A DNA stretch of 64,000 nucleotides, taken from positions 62,001-126,000 of the forward strand of contig JHYK01000005.1 in NCBI GenBank assembly GCA_000621405.1, in the 5' to 3' direction. Source of the stretch: Lachnospiraceae bacterium AC3007. Lineage in GTDB: Bacteria; Bacillota; Clostridia; Lachnospirales; Lachnospiraceae. The notes under the pieces are model-generated. The model was given only the letters and a program-made list of their open reading frames with translations. It was not told where the DNA came from and made no database searches. Position 1 is the stretch's first letter, and each line of letters opens with the position of its first letter. The position numbers were made by a program, and so were the translations under genes. Positions 42,650 through 52,302 of this stretch are shown here, in pieces.

Positions 42650-44007
42650 TTCCTTGAGAGCTCCGTTTCAAATGTGAGCTCCGTATATTTGCCTCTGGAG
42701 AAGCGCTGAACCGTCACGACGGTTTCGACATCGGAGTCCAGCTGGGATAATGCAGTAGTATAATCGTCGTAGTCTTCTATGACCTCCGTTCCTATCTTGG
42801 TTATCACGTCACCGCTCTGAATCCCTGAAGCCATTGCCGGAGAATCCTGATCCACATTTATCACGTATGCACCCATGGGAACGCCGTATTCATCCGCGGC
42901 CTCGTCAGTGACGCTGGTTCCTATTATCCCGAGATAGGCACGGGTGCGGCCATTAGCGAGGTTTTCGATGGTATCCTTGATGTCGGATATAGAATATACG
43001 GTGATCATATCTTTCAGAGTCTCGACCTCGGATCCGTCAGAAATGATCCCGAGGACATTGCCGCTATAGTCTATGATCACACCTGAGGAATTTTCAGACT
43101 CGGGTATATCGGTAGTGAGAAGATGCACGTTAAAGTCGCTCATTTCTTTTTCCTGGGAAGCGGAGGTAATGATACCATGCGCTTCCGAGCCGATTATTCC
43201 GAGAGGCTCGCCGATCGCTATGACCGGAGTCCCTACCACGGAGGAAGGTGACGAAGAACCGAGATTGGCGTACGAGATCTTCCTGATCGTATCTTCATCG
43301 ATGTCGGACATCTCCACTCCTATGATCTGAAGGGAGGTGTCCGGATCGGTATTCATGATCTTTGCGACAGCTCCGGTGCCGTCGGGAAATCTCACATGTA
43401 TCTCTTCAGCGCTCTTTGTAGCGCTGCCGTCGACAAGGATCAAAAGCTGCCGTCCATTATCGGCTATGATAAGACCGGTCACAGAGTTACCGCTTTTATA
43501 AGGATTTTCAAACCAGTCTGTGTCGGTAGTAGTAGCAGTGACTATGGCGAGAGCGCTCGATGCACCTGCAGCGACGCTGTGCAGTTCCTTATACAGTTTT
43601 GAATATCCTTCAGGAGAGATGTCTACATTATTTGTAATGCTGTTGATAATGGTAGTGCGTTTATTTTCCCCCGGATTATCAGACTTTTGCTCAGTGGAAT
43701 TACCGGATACAAAGGATGCGCCGGCCCCGGTATGATCGGGATCGTCATTGCTTTCCGAAACTTCTTCTGTGGCCGTCAGGTCCTCGGATACCGAAATCTC
43801 GGGTTCATTTTCCTGTGCGTTAAGCTCGACAGGCTTTACAGAGTCGTCTGATGACGGCTTGATATGGGCATATACCAGGGAGAAAGTGACTGCGGAAACC
43901 ACGCCGAAAACTACGGCTATAACAGCGGTCAGGCCTATCTGTCTGGCCAGCCGTTTCTTGTCTACAGGTCTGTCTTTGATCTTTTCTTTGATGAAATCAG
44001 ATGCCAC
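42646..44007 (-). CDS. HtrA/DegP-like membrane protein with a broken catalytic triad, PDZ domain
   Basis: A 453-residue protein with a cytoplasmic start, one membrane helix (about 27-50), an acidic linker, a trypsin-like domain (about 140-345) and a C-terminal PDZ domain (GAYVINVDQDSPAMASGIQSGD region). Against the HtrA pattern the catalytic His position (normally in TNxHV) reads LILVDG, the Asp position (TDLAV) reads TSLQI, and GNSGGPL reads ENSSGVI, so only Ser remains. It should not be a working protease. I infer a peptide-binding or sensing role outside the membrane, together with the overlapping histidine kinase. Confidence 0.88.
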   Translation of the reverse strand: MASDFIKEKIKDRPVDKKRLARQIGLTAVIAVVFGVVSAVTFSLVYAHIKPSSDDSVKPVELNAQENEPEISVSEDLTATEEVSESNDDPDHTGAGASFVSGNSTEQKSDNPGENKRTTIINSITNNVDISPEGYSKLYKELHSVAAGASSALAIVTATTTDTDWFENPYKSGNSVTGLIIADNGRQLLILVDGSATKSAEEIHVRFPDGTGAVAKIMNTDPDTSLQIIGVEMSDIDEDTIRKISYANLGSSSPSSVVGTPVIAIGEPLGIIGSEAHGIITSASQEKEMSDFNVHLLTTDIPESENSSGVIIDYSGNVLGIISDGSEVETLKDMITVYSISDIKDTIENLANGRTRAYLGIIGTSVTDEAADEYGVPMGAYVINVDQDSPAMASGIQSGDVITKIGTEVIEDYDDYTTALSQLDSDVETVVTVQRFSRGKYTELTFETELSRK

Positions 44008-44053
44008 CCGGTAAGTTTCCTTTTAATACGGTTTAAGATATACTGTACGTGTT

Positions 44054-44082
44054 TTGTAAATTCGTTAACTATAGATTATAAC
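44054..44082 (+). promoter_or_regulatory. mutS2 promoter
   Basis: TTGTAA (44054-44059), 17 bases and TATAAC (44077-44082). The predicted RNA start (about 44089) lies only about five bases before the mutS2 ATG. Confidence 0.6.
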
Positions 44083-44093
44083 CCACTTGAGTC

Positions 44094-46478
44094 ATGAATA
44101 AAAGAGTTATCGAAAAGCTTGAGTTTAACATCATAAGAGAGAGGCTGGCGGAAAACGCCGCTTCGGAAGAAGCAAAGAAACTCTGTCTGGGGCTGGAACC
44201 GTGCAGTACCACGGACGATGCTCTGTACAGACTGCAGAGAGTATCGGACGCGGTAGACCGAATATTTAAGGACGGAGTCGTATCCTTTGGCGGAGTCCGT
44301 CATATCGGCGAAGCCGTGCTGTCTACCCGGCGCGAGAGCATTCTGACTTCACGGGAGCTTATGGATATAGCGGCTACACTTGAAGCCGTAGAGACGATAA
44401 AGAAATACGGTACAAAGGACCGGTTCGAAGAGACACCGGATTCGCTGTATGATGATTTTGACTGTCTTGCCGTGATCGGAAGCACGATGAAGGAGATCAG
44501 ACGGTGCATACTGTCGGAGGACGAGATCGCCGATGACGCGTCCTCTGAGCTGAAAGCGATACGGCGCAGCATCAGATCGGCACAGGAGAGGATACGATCC
44601 GAGTTGAATTCGCTGGTGCAGGGCAGCTACTCTTCCTACCTTATGGAGCCGGTAGTGACTCAGAGGAGCGGACGGTTTGTCGTGCCGGTCAAAGCAGAAT
44701 ATAAAAGCCAGGTGACAGGCATCGTACATGATACCTCATCGACAGGATCCACCATCTTCATAGAACCGCAGGCAACAGTAAAACTGAACAATGAGATCCG
44801 TGAAAAGCAGATCGCCGAGAAGCAGGAGATACAGTTGATCCTGCAAAAACTCTCGGCTCTTGTAAGAGAAGACAGTGATCAGATCATGGCTGATATAGAG
44901 ATCGTTACGGGCCTGGACTATGTATTTGCATGCGCAAAGCTGGCTTTGGACATGAAGGCCTTCAGACCGAAGTTCTCAGATGATCTCTCCTTCAACCTTA
45001 AAGGAGCGAGACACCCTCTGATCGACGACACCAGGGTTGTCCCGGTGGATATCAGACTGGGGGACAGCTTTGACCAGCTCATAATCACCGGGCCGAATAC
45101 CGGAGGCAAGACCGTAACGCTGAAAACCGTGGGACTGCTTACGATAATGGGGCTGTCCGGCCTTTTTATACCGGCCTCGGAGGGCTCCGTGCTGGGAGCA
45201 TTCAGTGAGATATATGCAGACATCGGAGATGAGCAGAGCATAGAGCAGTCGCTCTCCACGTTCTCGGCTCATATGGCCAATATAGTAGATATACTGAAAA
45301 AGTGTGACAAGACATCTCTGTGTCTTTTTGACGAGCTGGGTGCCGGGACCGATCCTGAAGAAGGAGCAGCCCTTGCCATTTCCATTCTTAATTTCCTTCA
45401 CGTCAGAGGGATACGTTCCATGGCGACGACGCATTATTCCGAGCTCAAGATGTATGCACTGAACACCGAAGGGATAGAGAATGCATGCTGTGAATTCGAT
45501 GTGGAAACGTTGTCTCCTACATATCATCTTCTGATCGGTATACCGGGCAAGAGTAATGCATTTGCGATCTCTAAGAAGCTGGGACTGCCGGGATATGTGA
45601 TAGAGGAAGCCGAGCGTCGCATGGATGAGACAGACAGAGAATTCGAATCCGTGGTAGGACGGCTGGATGAAGCAAGGCAGGAGCTCATAAGGCTTCAGGC
45701 CGAGGCAGATGAGGAAAGAAAAGAGGCAGCTGAATTAAAAAAGGAGCTTGATGATACCAAGGAAAAGCTGAGCCGGGAAAAAGACCGGATCATCGGAAAA
45801 GCAAGAAAAGAAGCAGCAGACATGCTTTCAGATGCAAAGCTTCAGGTAGATGCGGTGCTTAGAGATATCAATAAATACGGGGCCTCTGACCACGATGCCG
45901 TGAAGCAGCTGGAGTCAGACAGAGCCATGTTAAGACACGGGCTTGAAAGACAGGAAGTCCGGGAAGAGGTATCTTCCGAGACCGGTGAAGTCGGGATAGA
46001 TGCAGATAAGATAAGACCGGGCATGGAAGTAAGGATAGTCTCCTCAGGATTCGAAGGGAAAGTGTCTTCCATGCCTGATGGAAAAGGGAACCTTAATGTC
46101 CTGTGTGGTATAATGAACTACAAGGCAAACGTGAATGATCTTGTGGCAGTAAAGCATACAGATAACGGGAAAGCAAAGAATAAAGGCAAAAAAGAGTCTG
46201 TATCATCGTCCCACCTGTCTCATGCCCAAACTATCTCCACGGAGATCAACATCATAGGACTGACCGTAGATGAGGGACTGGCCAGACTTACAGAATATCT
46301 TGACGATGCATATATGTCCCACCTCAGTGAGGTACGGATAGTTCACGGAAAAGGGACCGGCAAGCTGAGAGATGCAGTCCGCAGCGAACTGAAGCGGATC
46401 AAGTACGTAAGCTCCTACAGGGCGGGAGAATACGGAGAGGGAGACGCAGGAGTCACCATAGCGAAGTTAAAGCAGTAA
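44094..46478 (+). CDS. mutS2: MutS2, ribosome-splitting/recombination ATPase with Smr domain
   Basis: MutS2 was first linked to suppression of recombination and has more recently been shown in Bacillus to rescue collided ribosomes. The 794-residue protein has the core and clamp helices, Walker A GPNTGGKT (about 333-340), FDELGAGTDPEEG, a long coiled coil (about 515-620) and a C-terminal Smr domain with the nuclease-type motif IIGLTVDEGL and HGKGTG. Length is normal. No ribosome binding site is visible before the ATG. Confidence 0.95.
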   Translation: MNKRVIEKLEFNIIRERLAENAASEEAKKLCLGLEPCSTTDDALYRLQRVSDAVDRIFKDGVVSFGGVRHIGEAVLSTRRESILTSRELMDIAATLEAVETIKKYGTKDRFEETPDSLYDDFDCLAVIGSTMKEIRRCILSEDEIADDASSELKAIRRSIRSAQERIRSELNSLVQGSYSSYLMEPVVTQRSGRFVVPVKAEYKSQVTGIVHDTSSTGSTIFIEPQATVKLNNEIREKQIAEKQEIQLILQKLSALVREDSDQIMADIEIVTGLDYVFACAKLALDMKAFRPKFSDDLSFNLKGARHPLIDDTRVVPVDIRLGDSFDQLIITGPNTGGKTVTLKTVGLLTIMGLSGLFIPASEGSVLGAFSEIYADIGDEQSIEQSLSTFSAHMANIVDILKKCDKTSLCLFDELGAGTDPEEGAALAISILNFLHVRGIRSMATTHYSELKMYALNTEGIENACCEFDVETLSPTYHLLIGIPGKSNAFAISKKLGLPGYVIEEAERRMDETDREFESVVGRLDEARQELIRLQAEADEERKEAAELKKELDDTKEKLSREKDRIIGKARKEAADMLSDAKLQVDAVLRDINKYGASDHDAVKQLESDRAMLRHGLERQEVREEVSSETGEVGIDADKIRPGMEVRIVSSGFEGKVSSMPDGKGNLNVLCGIMNYKANVNDLVAVKHTDNGKAKNKGKKESVSSSHLSHAQTISTEINIIGLTVDEGLARLTEYLDDAYMSHLSEVRIVHGKGTGKLRDAVRSELKRIKYVSSYRAGEYGEGDAGVTIAKLKQ

Positions 46479-46501
46479 CATCAGACGGGGGAGCAGCATC
46501 C

Positions 46502-47203
46502 ATGTCAAACAAACAGAGAATACTCATAGTAGATGATGATGAAAACATAGCGGAACTTATTTCCCTCTATCTTACAAAGGAGTGCTTCGATACGCAGATC
46601 GTTCATGACGGAGAAGCGGCGCTTCAGGCATTTGAGAAGGGACAGCCTGATCTCATCCTGCTTGACCTTATGCTTCCCGGGATCGACGGATATCAGGTCT
46701 GCAGAGAAATAAGGGCAAAGAGTCAGACACCGATAATCATGCTGTCCGCCAAGGGAGAGGTTTTTGATAAGGTGCTGGGACTTGAGCTCGGCGCAGATGA
46801 CTATATGGAGAAACCTTTTGACTCCAAGGAGCTTGTAGCCAGAGTAAAGGCGGTGCTCAGAAGATACAGACCCATACCTCAGGATACCCCGGAGACTACA
46901 GCCGTAAAAAAGGTGGACTATCCCGATCTTTCGATCAATCTCACGAATTATTCAGTGCTGTACAACGGGCAGAATATAGATATGCCGCCTAAGGAGCTTG
47001 AACTTCTTTATTTCCTTGCATCATCTCCCAATCAGGTGTTCACGCGAGAGCAGCTTCTGGATCACATCTGGGGATATGAATACATCGGTGACACCCGGAC
47101 AGTGGATGTCCATATCAAGAGACTCAGAGAGAAGATAAATGATCATGATTCCTGGCGGATAGCTACTGTATGGGGCATAGGCTACAAATTTGAAACCACC
47201 TGA
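46502..47203 (+). CDS. OmpR/PhoB family response regulator
   Basis: A 233-residue regulator. The receiver domain has the acidic pair in VDDDENIAE, the phosphorylated Asp in ILLDLMLPG (about residue 55), the Thr/Ser switch in IIMLSAKG and Lys in MEKPF. The winged-helix DNA-binding domain ends with RTVDVHIKRLREKI and WGIGYKF. No kinase gene follows it. The kinase encoded at 41246-42649 on the other side of mutS2 is the nearest candidate partner. Confidence 0.94.
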   Translation: MSNKQRILIVDDDENIAELISLYLTKECFDTQIVHDGEAALQAFEKGQPDLILLDLMLPGIDGYQVCREIRAKSQTPIIMLSAKGEVFDKVLGLELGADDYMEKPFDSKELVARVKAVLRRYRPIPQDTPETTAVKKVDYPDLSINLTNYSVLYNGQNIDMPPKELELLYFLASSPNQVFTREQLLDHIWGYEYIGDTRTVDVHIKRLREKINDHDSWRIATVWGIGYKFETT

Positions 47204-47237
47204 GAAAGAGAAGCACAGAACGGAGGATTCACAGTAG

Positions 47238-48203
47238 ATGAAGTATCTTAATACGCTTGCCGAGGGAGACCGGATCTCATCGGTATATCTCTGCAAAAAG
47301 GCGGCGACGCTCACGACCAAGAACGGTAAGGAATATATGAGCCTTACCCTTATGGATAAGACGGCCAGCGCAGATGCCAAGATATGGGAGCCTAATTCGG
47401 AAGGCATAGGAGATTTCAGCGAGCTGGATTATATCTATGTATCCGGGGATGTCACGATCTTTAACGGAAGCATACAGATAAATATCAGGAGATTAAGATG
47501 CGCTGAAGAGGGAGAATATGATCCGTCAGATTATCTCCCGATGTCCCCTCTTGATAATGACGGGATGTATACGCAGCTTAAAAATGTTATCGAAACAGTC
47601 AAGAATGAGTATCTCCATAAACTCCTGAAAAGCTTTTTCGTGGAGGACGAGGAATTCATAGCCGCATTCAGGAACAGCTCAGCGGCGAAGACCGTGCATC
47701 ACGGCTTTGTCGGCGGACTGATGCAGCACACACTGGCAGTCACCCGGCTCTGTAAGTTTTACACAAAGGCCTATCCCGTTCTGGACCACGACCTTATCGT
47801 GTCGGCTGCACTTCTTCACGATATCGGAAAAGTCAGGGAATTGTCTAAATTCCCCGAGAATGATTACACGGATGACGGGCAGCTGCTCGGACATATATAT
47901 ATGGGGGCAGAGATGGTTTCCCGGAATGCGGCATCGATCGAGGGATTTCCGGAAAAGCTTTTATCCGAGCTGAAGCACTGCATACTTGCGCATCACGGCG
48001 AGCTGGAGTTTGGCTCTCCAAAGCCGCCTATGCTCGTGGAGGCATATGCCCTGCATCTTGCGGATAATACGGATGCCAAGATAGAGACATTCACCGAGGC
48101 CGTAGAGGGAAAAGAAAATGACAGGTGGCTGGGGATGAACAGACCGCTGGGCGCAAATATCAGAAAGACGACGGAATGGACCAGACCCGACGACGGAGAA
48201 TAG
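47238..48203 (+). CDS. yhaM: YhaM, 3'-5' exoribonuclease (OB fold plus HD domain)
   Basis: YhaM trims RNA 3' ends in Firmicutes. The 321-residue protein has an N-terminal OB-fold nucleic-acid-binding domain (about 1-95, AKIWEPNSEGIGDFSE) and an HD domain with HHGFVGGLMQHT, LLHDIGKVREL and a later CILAHHGELEFG. Length is normal. It sits between the response regulator and rlmD with small gaps, as part of a plus-strand run of housekeeping genes. Confidence 0.92.
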   Translation: MKYLNTLAEGDRISSVYLCKKAATLTTKNGKEYMSLTLMDKTASADAKIWEPNSEGIGDFSELDYIYVSGDVTIFNGSIQINIRRLRCAEEGEYDPSDYLPMSPLDNDGMYTQLKNVIETVKNEYLHKLLKSFFVEDEEFIAAFRNSSAAKTVHHGFVGGLMQHTLAVTRLCKFYTKAYPVLDHDLIVSAALLHDIGKVRELSKFPENDYTDDGQLLGHIYMGAEMVSRNAASIEGFPEKLLSELKHCILAHHGELEFGSPKPPMLVEAYALHLADNTDAKIETFTEAVEGKENDRWLGMNRPLGANIRKTTEWTRPDDGE

Positions 48204-48206
48204 AGA

Positions 48207-49589
48207 ATGAGATCTGAATATAATAAAAACGATCAATTGAAAGGGCTCAGGATAGAGGCCCTTTCTTCAGATGGCGCGGGGATCGCAAAAGAGGACGGAT
48301 TCCCGATCTTCATAAAAGATGCTCTCCCGGGAGATGTCGTAAGCGCAAAGATCACGAAGGTCAGGAAGAACATGGCATTTGCAAGGCTTGAATCCGTGGA
48401 CGAACCATCACCTGACAGAGTTGATCCCAGATGCCCCGTATCAAGAGCCTGCGGTGGCTGTGTCCTGCAGGAACTGTCTTACGAAAAGCAGCTGGAGTAC
48501 AAGGATGAAAAGGTATATAACTGCCTTCTTCGTATAGGCGGGATCCCGGCTAAGATCCTGGATGCAGCTCACGAAGATCCCATCGGTATGGATAAGCCAT
48601 GGAGATACAGAAACAAGGCGCAGTATCCGATAGGAAGAGACAGGAACGGACGGATAATAGCGGGTTTTTATGCAGGCAGAACACATCACATTGTCGAATC
48701 GGCAGAGTGCCACCTGAATCCTTCGGAGTTCGCGGCGATACTCAGGATATTCCTGGGCTTCTGTGAAGAGAACAAGGTCAGCCCTTATGATGAGGAAAGC
48801 GACAAAGGCTGTGTAAGGCATCTGCTGATACGAAAAGGCTTCAATACGGGTGAACTAATGATCATGCCGATCGTAAGAGATATGAAGACATTTGATGATA
48901 AGATGTGCGATAAGCTTAAGGAGACACTTCTGGGCATACCCGGAGTTGCCACTATCGTAATAAATGAGAACAGCAAACGGACAAATGTGATACTGGGCGA
49001 AAAGTACCGGACCATATACGGCCCCGGATATATTGTTGACGAGATGGGAGGTCTGAGATTCAGGATCTCGCCATCTTCCTTCTATCAGGTTAATACCGAA
49101 CAGGCGCTAAAGATATATGATAAGGCGCTGGAATACGCCGGTCTTTCCGGCACGGAGAAGGTCTACGACCTGTGCTGCGGCATCGGGACGATCTCGCTGT
49201 ATATCTCTCGAAAGGCAGGATATGTGCATGGAGTGGAGATATCTGAGACGGCGATCGAGGATGCAAAAAAGAATGCGGCGCTGAATGAGATATCAAATGT
49301 TGACTTTACGGCGGCCCCTGCAGAAGAGTATCTTCCGAAGGCTTGTGATCTGTCGGCGGATGTCGTGATCCTCGATCCTCCAAGATCCGGCATGGAGCGT
49401 GCTGCACTGGATGCTATCGTTTCGGCTGCTCCTTCCCGTATAGTCTATATTTCCTGCGATCCTGCGACTCTGGCCCGCGACATAAAGGTGTTCATGGCAG
49501 CGGGATATCGCCTTAGCCGGTTCGTGGCGGTAGACCAGTTTTGCCATACAAGACATGTCGAGACGGTCATTTCGCTTTCACGGGTTTAA
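48207..49589 (+). CDS. rlmD: RlmD-type 23S rRNA uracil-5-methyltransferase
   Basis: This enzyme adds a methyl group to a uracil of 23S rRNA using S-adenosylmethionine. The 460-residue protein has a TRAM domain (about 10-65), Fe-S cysteines in CPVSRACGGC (about 76-85), the SAM motif VYDLCCGIGTIS (about 319-330), the DPPRSGM motif and YISCDPATLARD with the catalytic Cys, ending HTRHVETVISLSRV. It is the last gene of the housekeeping block. Three remnants further right resemble the extended tail found after HVETV in related proteins. Confidence 0.92.
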   Translation: MRSEYNKNDQLKGLRIEALSSDGAGIAKEDGFPIFIKDALPGDVVSAKITKVRKNMAFARLESVDEPSPDRVDPRCPVSRACGGCVLQELSYEKQLEYKDEKVYNCLLRIGGIPAKILDAAHEDPIGMDKPWRYRNKAQYPIGRDRNGRIIAGFYAGRTHHIVESAECHLNPSEFAAILRIFLGFCEENKVSPYDEESDKGCVRHLLIRKGFNTGELMIMPIVRDMKTFDDKMCDKLKETLLGIPGVATIVINENSKRTNVILGEKYRTIYGPGYIVDEMGGLRFRISPSSFYQVNTEQALKIYDKALEYAGLSGTEKVYDLCCGIGTISLYISRKAGYVHGVEISETAIEDAKKNAALNEISNVDFTAAPAEEYLPKACDLSADVVILDPPRSGMERAALDAIVSAAPSRIVYISCDPATLARDIKVFMAAGYRLSRFVAVDQFCHTRHVETVISLSRV

Positions 49590-49831
49590 AGATAAAGTGC
49601 CTCGAAAAGGCTTGAAATCAAAGGGTTTCGGCACTTTGAGTTAAAGGCATGAAATGGCAAAATGGGGCATTAAGAGTATTACAGAATCAGTCCACCGGGA
49701 AGAGTGTAAAAAGGGATGAGAATATAAGATGGTAAAAAATCCCCTTGAGAATACGGGATAGTTAAGATTTTGGGGTTGGGAATACAGAATGGTTATAGGA
49801 GGCAGACAATAATATAAGCTATGGAGGAAAA
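49590..49831 (+). other. Gap after rlmD, left boundary of the accessory region
   Basis: No gene seen. AAAGTGC (49594-49600) pairs with GCACTTT (49631-49637), continued by CGAAA/TTTCG, a hairpin without a T run. Base composition becomes clearly more AT-rich from here on. Confidence 0.5.
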
Positions 49832-50341
49832 ATGAATCTTTCTATAAGAGAATGGAGGACCGATGACAAATCCGATCTCGCAATAAATCTAAATAATCTA
49901 AAGGTTCTGAATAACCTTAGGGATGGATTACCCTATCCGTACACGGAAGATGATGCAGAGGATTTTATAAGAGCAATGCTGTCGGCAGATAAGGATAAGA
50001 CATTTGCATTTGCGATAACGCTTGATGATAAAGTAATTGGAAGCATCGGAGTTTTTCGACAGGATAATATTCATTCCAGAACCGCTGAAATGGGATATTA
50101 CATAGGAGAACCTTACTGGGGAAACGGCTATATGACGAATGCTATTAAACAGGTATGTGCGTACGTGTTTGAGAATACGGATATTATCCGTATTTTTGCA
50201 GAACCATTCGCACACAATATAGCTTCATGCAGGGCACTGGAAAAGGCAGGATTCCAATACGAAGGAACATTAAAGAGTAATGCCGTCAAATGCGGGAATG
50301 TTGTTGATATGAAAATGTATGCCCTTACCAGAGTGCAATAA
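49832..50341 (+). CDS. GNAT N-acetyltransferase, RimJ/RimL type
   Basis: A 169-residue acetyltransferase using acetyl-CoA. The family pattern is seen in LSIREWRTDDKSDL at the start, MGYYIGEPYWGNGYMTNAI (the acetyl-CoA binding turn) and RIFAEPFAHNIASCRALEKAGF near the end. The acceptor could be a small molecule or a protein end. A good GGAGG lies before the ATG. First gene of the accessory plus-strand cluster, 12 bases before the oxidoreductase gene. Confidence 0.9.
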   Translation: MNLSIREWRTDDKSDLAINLNNLKVLNNLRDGLPYPYTEDDAEDFIRAMLSADKDKTFAFAITLDDKVIGSIGVFRQDNIHSRTAEMGYYIGEPYWGNGYMTNAIKQVCAYVFENTDIIRIFAEPFAHNIASCRALEKAGFQYEGTLKSNAVKCGNVVDMKMYALTRVQ

Positions 50342-50353
50342 AAGGAGCCTGAA

Positions 50354-50941
50354 ATGAAAATATTCATTGTATATTGTCATCCGTCTGAAGATTCTTTCAC
50401 AAAGAATATGTGTGATGCTTTTATTAAGGGCGTAACAGATTCCGGGAATGAATATATCATATCGGATCTTTATAAGATGGGTTTTCAGACTGATATGACG
50501 GAGGAAGAGTATATCAGGGATGCCAACTATAGAAACACACCAAATGTTGCAAAAGATGTACTGGCAGAGCAGGAAAAGATCAATTCTTCAGATGCGATAG
50601 CGTTTATCTATCCTGTATTCTGGACAGAGGCACCGGCAAAGCTGGTGGGCTGGTTTGACAGAGTCTGGACATATGGATTTGCATATGGCGAAAAGACTAT
50701 GAAAGAACTTGATAAAGCCGTGATACTGTGTTCGGCAGGTAATCCAATCGAACACCTTGAAGAGTATGGTCTTCTTGACAGTATGAAAAGAGTCATGCTG
50801 GGGGATAGGCTCTTTGGACGTGCCAAACAGATGGAATTCATAGTCTTTGATAACACATCGAGAGAAAATGAACTTAGAGAGAAAAACTGGGATGCAAATC
50901 TTCAGAAAGCGTATGAGATCGGGAAAGGATTATTTGCCTAA
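50354..50941 (+). CDS. NAD(P)H-dependent flavin oxidoreductase (flavodoxin-like fold)
   Basis: A 195-residue protein of the NQO/MdaB-like family, which reduces quinones and similar compounds with FMN or FAD. The start MKIFIVYCHPSEDSFTKNM, the FIYPVFWTEAPAKLVGWFDRVW block and the GFAYGEKTM segment are family marks. AAAGGAG precedes the ATG. The stop overlaps the next gene by one base, so it is coupled with the fusion protein. Confidence 0.9.
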   Translation: MKIFIVYCHPSEDSFTKNMCDAFIKGVTDSGNEYIISDLYKMGFQTDMTEEEYIRDANYRNTPNVAKDVLAEQEKINSSDAIAFIYPVFWTEAPAKLVGWFDRVWTYGFAYGEKTMKELDKAVILCSAGNPIEHLEEYGLLDSMKRVMLGDRLFGRAKQMEFIVFDNTSRENELREKNWDANLQKAYEIGKGLFA

Positions 50942-52302
50942 TGGTTTCATTATTAACGAAAGATATTAACGAATATCTCAAATATGATGAGGTTATTGAC
51001 TTTGATAAGCCGGAGATTAAGGCTCTCGCGGACACGCTTTTTGACGAGGTTTCTTCTGAAACGGATTATGTCCGACATGCCTTTGAGTACGTAAGGGATA
51101 CTTATCCGCATTCGGCTGACATTAATGCAGATGAGATAGCAGTCAGTGCTTCCGATGTTCTGAAGATCGGTCACGGTATCTGTCATGCCAAGTCCCATTT
51201 GCTTGCCGCGCTTCTTCGATGTAAAGGTGTTCCGGCAGGCTTATGTTATCAGAAGCTCATCCTCGATGATGAAACGAATCCTGTATATATATGTCACGGC
51301 TTGATTGGCGTTTATTTGAACGAATTCAATAAGTGGATACGCCTCGACCCGAGAGGAAACCGTTCGGATGTTGATGCGCAGTTCTCAATAGACGAAGAGA
51401 AGCTTGCATTCCCGGTGCGTGTTGATAAGGGTGAAGAGGATGACCTGACTGTTTATCCCGATCCAAAAGCTTTTGTCATAAAATCGATGCGTGAGAGTAA
51501 GACTCGAACAGAACTTTGGATAAATCTCCCCGCTGCTACGAGTATCGAATCAACACGTCATGGCTTCGAGGAAAGCTTCGCAGCGGGCACATTCTATAAC
51601 AGGCAGACGCAGGATTCAGAGCATCTTAATAAGATACTTGAATTTGTGAAGATCAGTGAGGGGATGAGAATCCTTGATCTTGGAACCGGGAGCGGGTATC
51701 TTTCTTTTCCTATCGCGAAGAACAATCCCGGATGTGAAGTTGTCGGTCTGGATATCGTGAATGATGCTCTTGAAACAAATCGCATGAGGGCAGATTCTGA
51801 AGGAATAAAGAATCTGTCGTTTATAAGTTATGACGGGATTGATTTTCCTTTCGAAGAGAAATCTTTCGATCTGGTTGTAACAAGATATGCGTTGCATCAT
51901 TTCCCGGATATAGAGCATAGTATCGGAGAGGTGAGCAGGGTTTTGAAAAGTGACGGGATGCTGTTTATATCAGACCCATGTCCTAATGAATGTGATACGG
52001 AAAGATTCGTTGACGATTACATGCGGCTTAAGAAGGATGGCCATATTAAGTTCTACACTAAGGATCAATGGATAGATATCTGTGGGAGGCAAGGGCTAAT
52101 TGTCACAGATAGTTTTGATAGTTCGATACGATTTCCTAAGAAGAAGGATACGGCAAATGGGTATGAAGAAGTGCTGAAGAAACATGATAAGGCCGTAATA
52201 GAAAGTTATGATCTGTTAGAGACAGATACAGAACTATTTATCACGGAGCAGGTGAACAATATTATGTTTGAGAAGGAATTAAGAGAAGATGAGCAAATAT
52301 GA
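50941..52302 (+). CDS. Transglutaminase-like and SAM methyltransferase fusion protein
   Basis: A 453-residue two-domain protein. Residues of about 1-170 form a transglutaminase-like fold with the Cys of GHGICHAKSHLL (about 80), His in VYICHGLIGVYL and Asp in WIRLDPRGN, a complete triad. Residues of about 200-400 form a class I methyltransferase with LDLGTGSGYLS (about 244-254), GLDIVNDALE and the RYALHHFPDIEH segment. The two activities are seldom seen in one chain, and the substrate is unknown. It overlaps both neighbours (one base upstream, 14 downstream), which suggests a tight operon. Confidence 0.85.
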   Translation: MVSLLTKDINEYLKYDEVIDFDKPEIKALADTLFDEVSSETDYVRHAFEYVRDTYPHSADINADEIAVSASDVLKIGHGICHAKSHLLAALLRCKGVPAGLCYQKLILDDETNPVYICHGLIGVYLNEFNKWIRLDPRGNRSDVDAQFSIDEEKLAFPVRVDKGEEDDLTVYPDPKAFVIKSMRESKTRTELWINLPAATSIESTRHGFEESFAAGTFYNRQTQDSEHLNKILEFVKISEGMRILDLGTGSGYLSFPIAKNNPGCEVVGLDIVNDALETNRMRADSEGIKNLSFISYDGIDFPFEEKSFDLVVTRYALHHFPDIEHSIGEVSRVLKSDGMLFISDPCPNECDTERFVDDYMRLKKDGHIKFYTKDQWIDICGRQGLIVTDSFDSSIRFPKKKDTANGYEEVLKKHDKAVIESYDLLETDTELFITEQVNNIMFEKELREDEQI

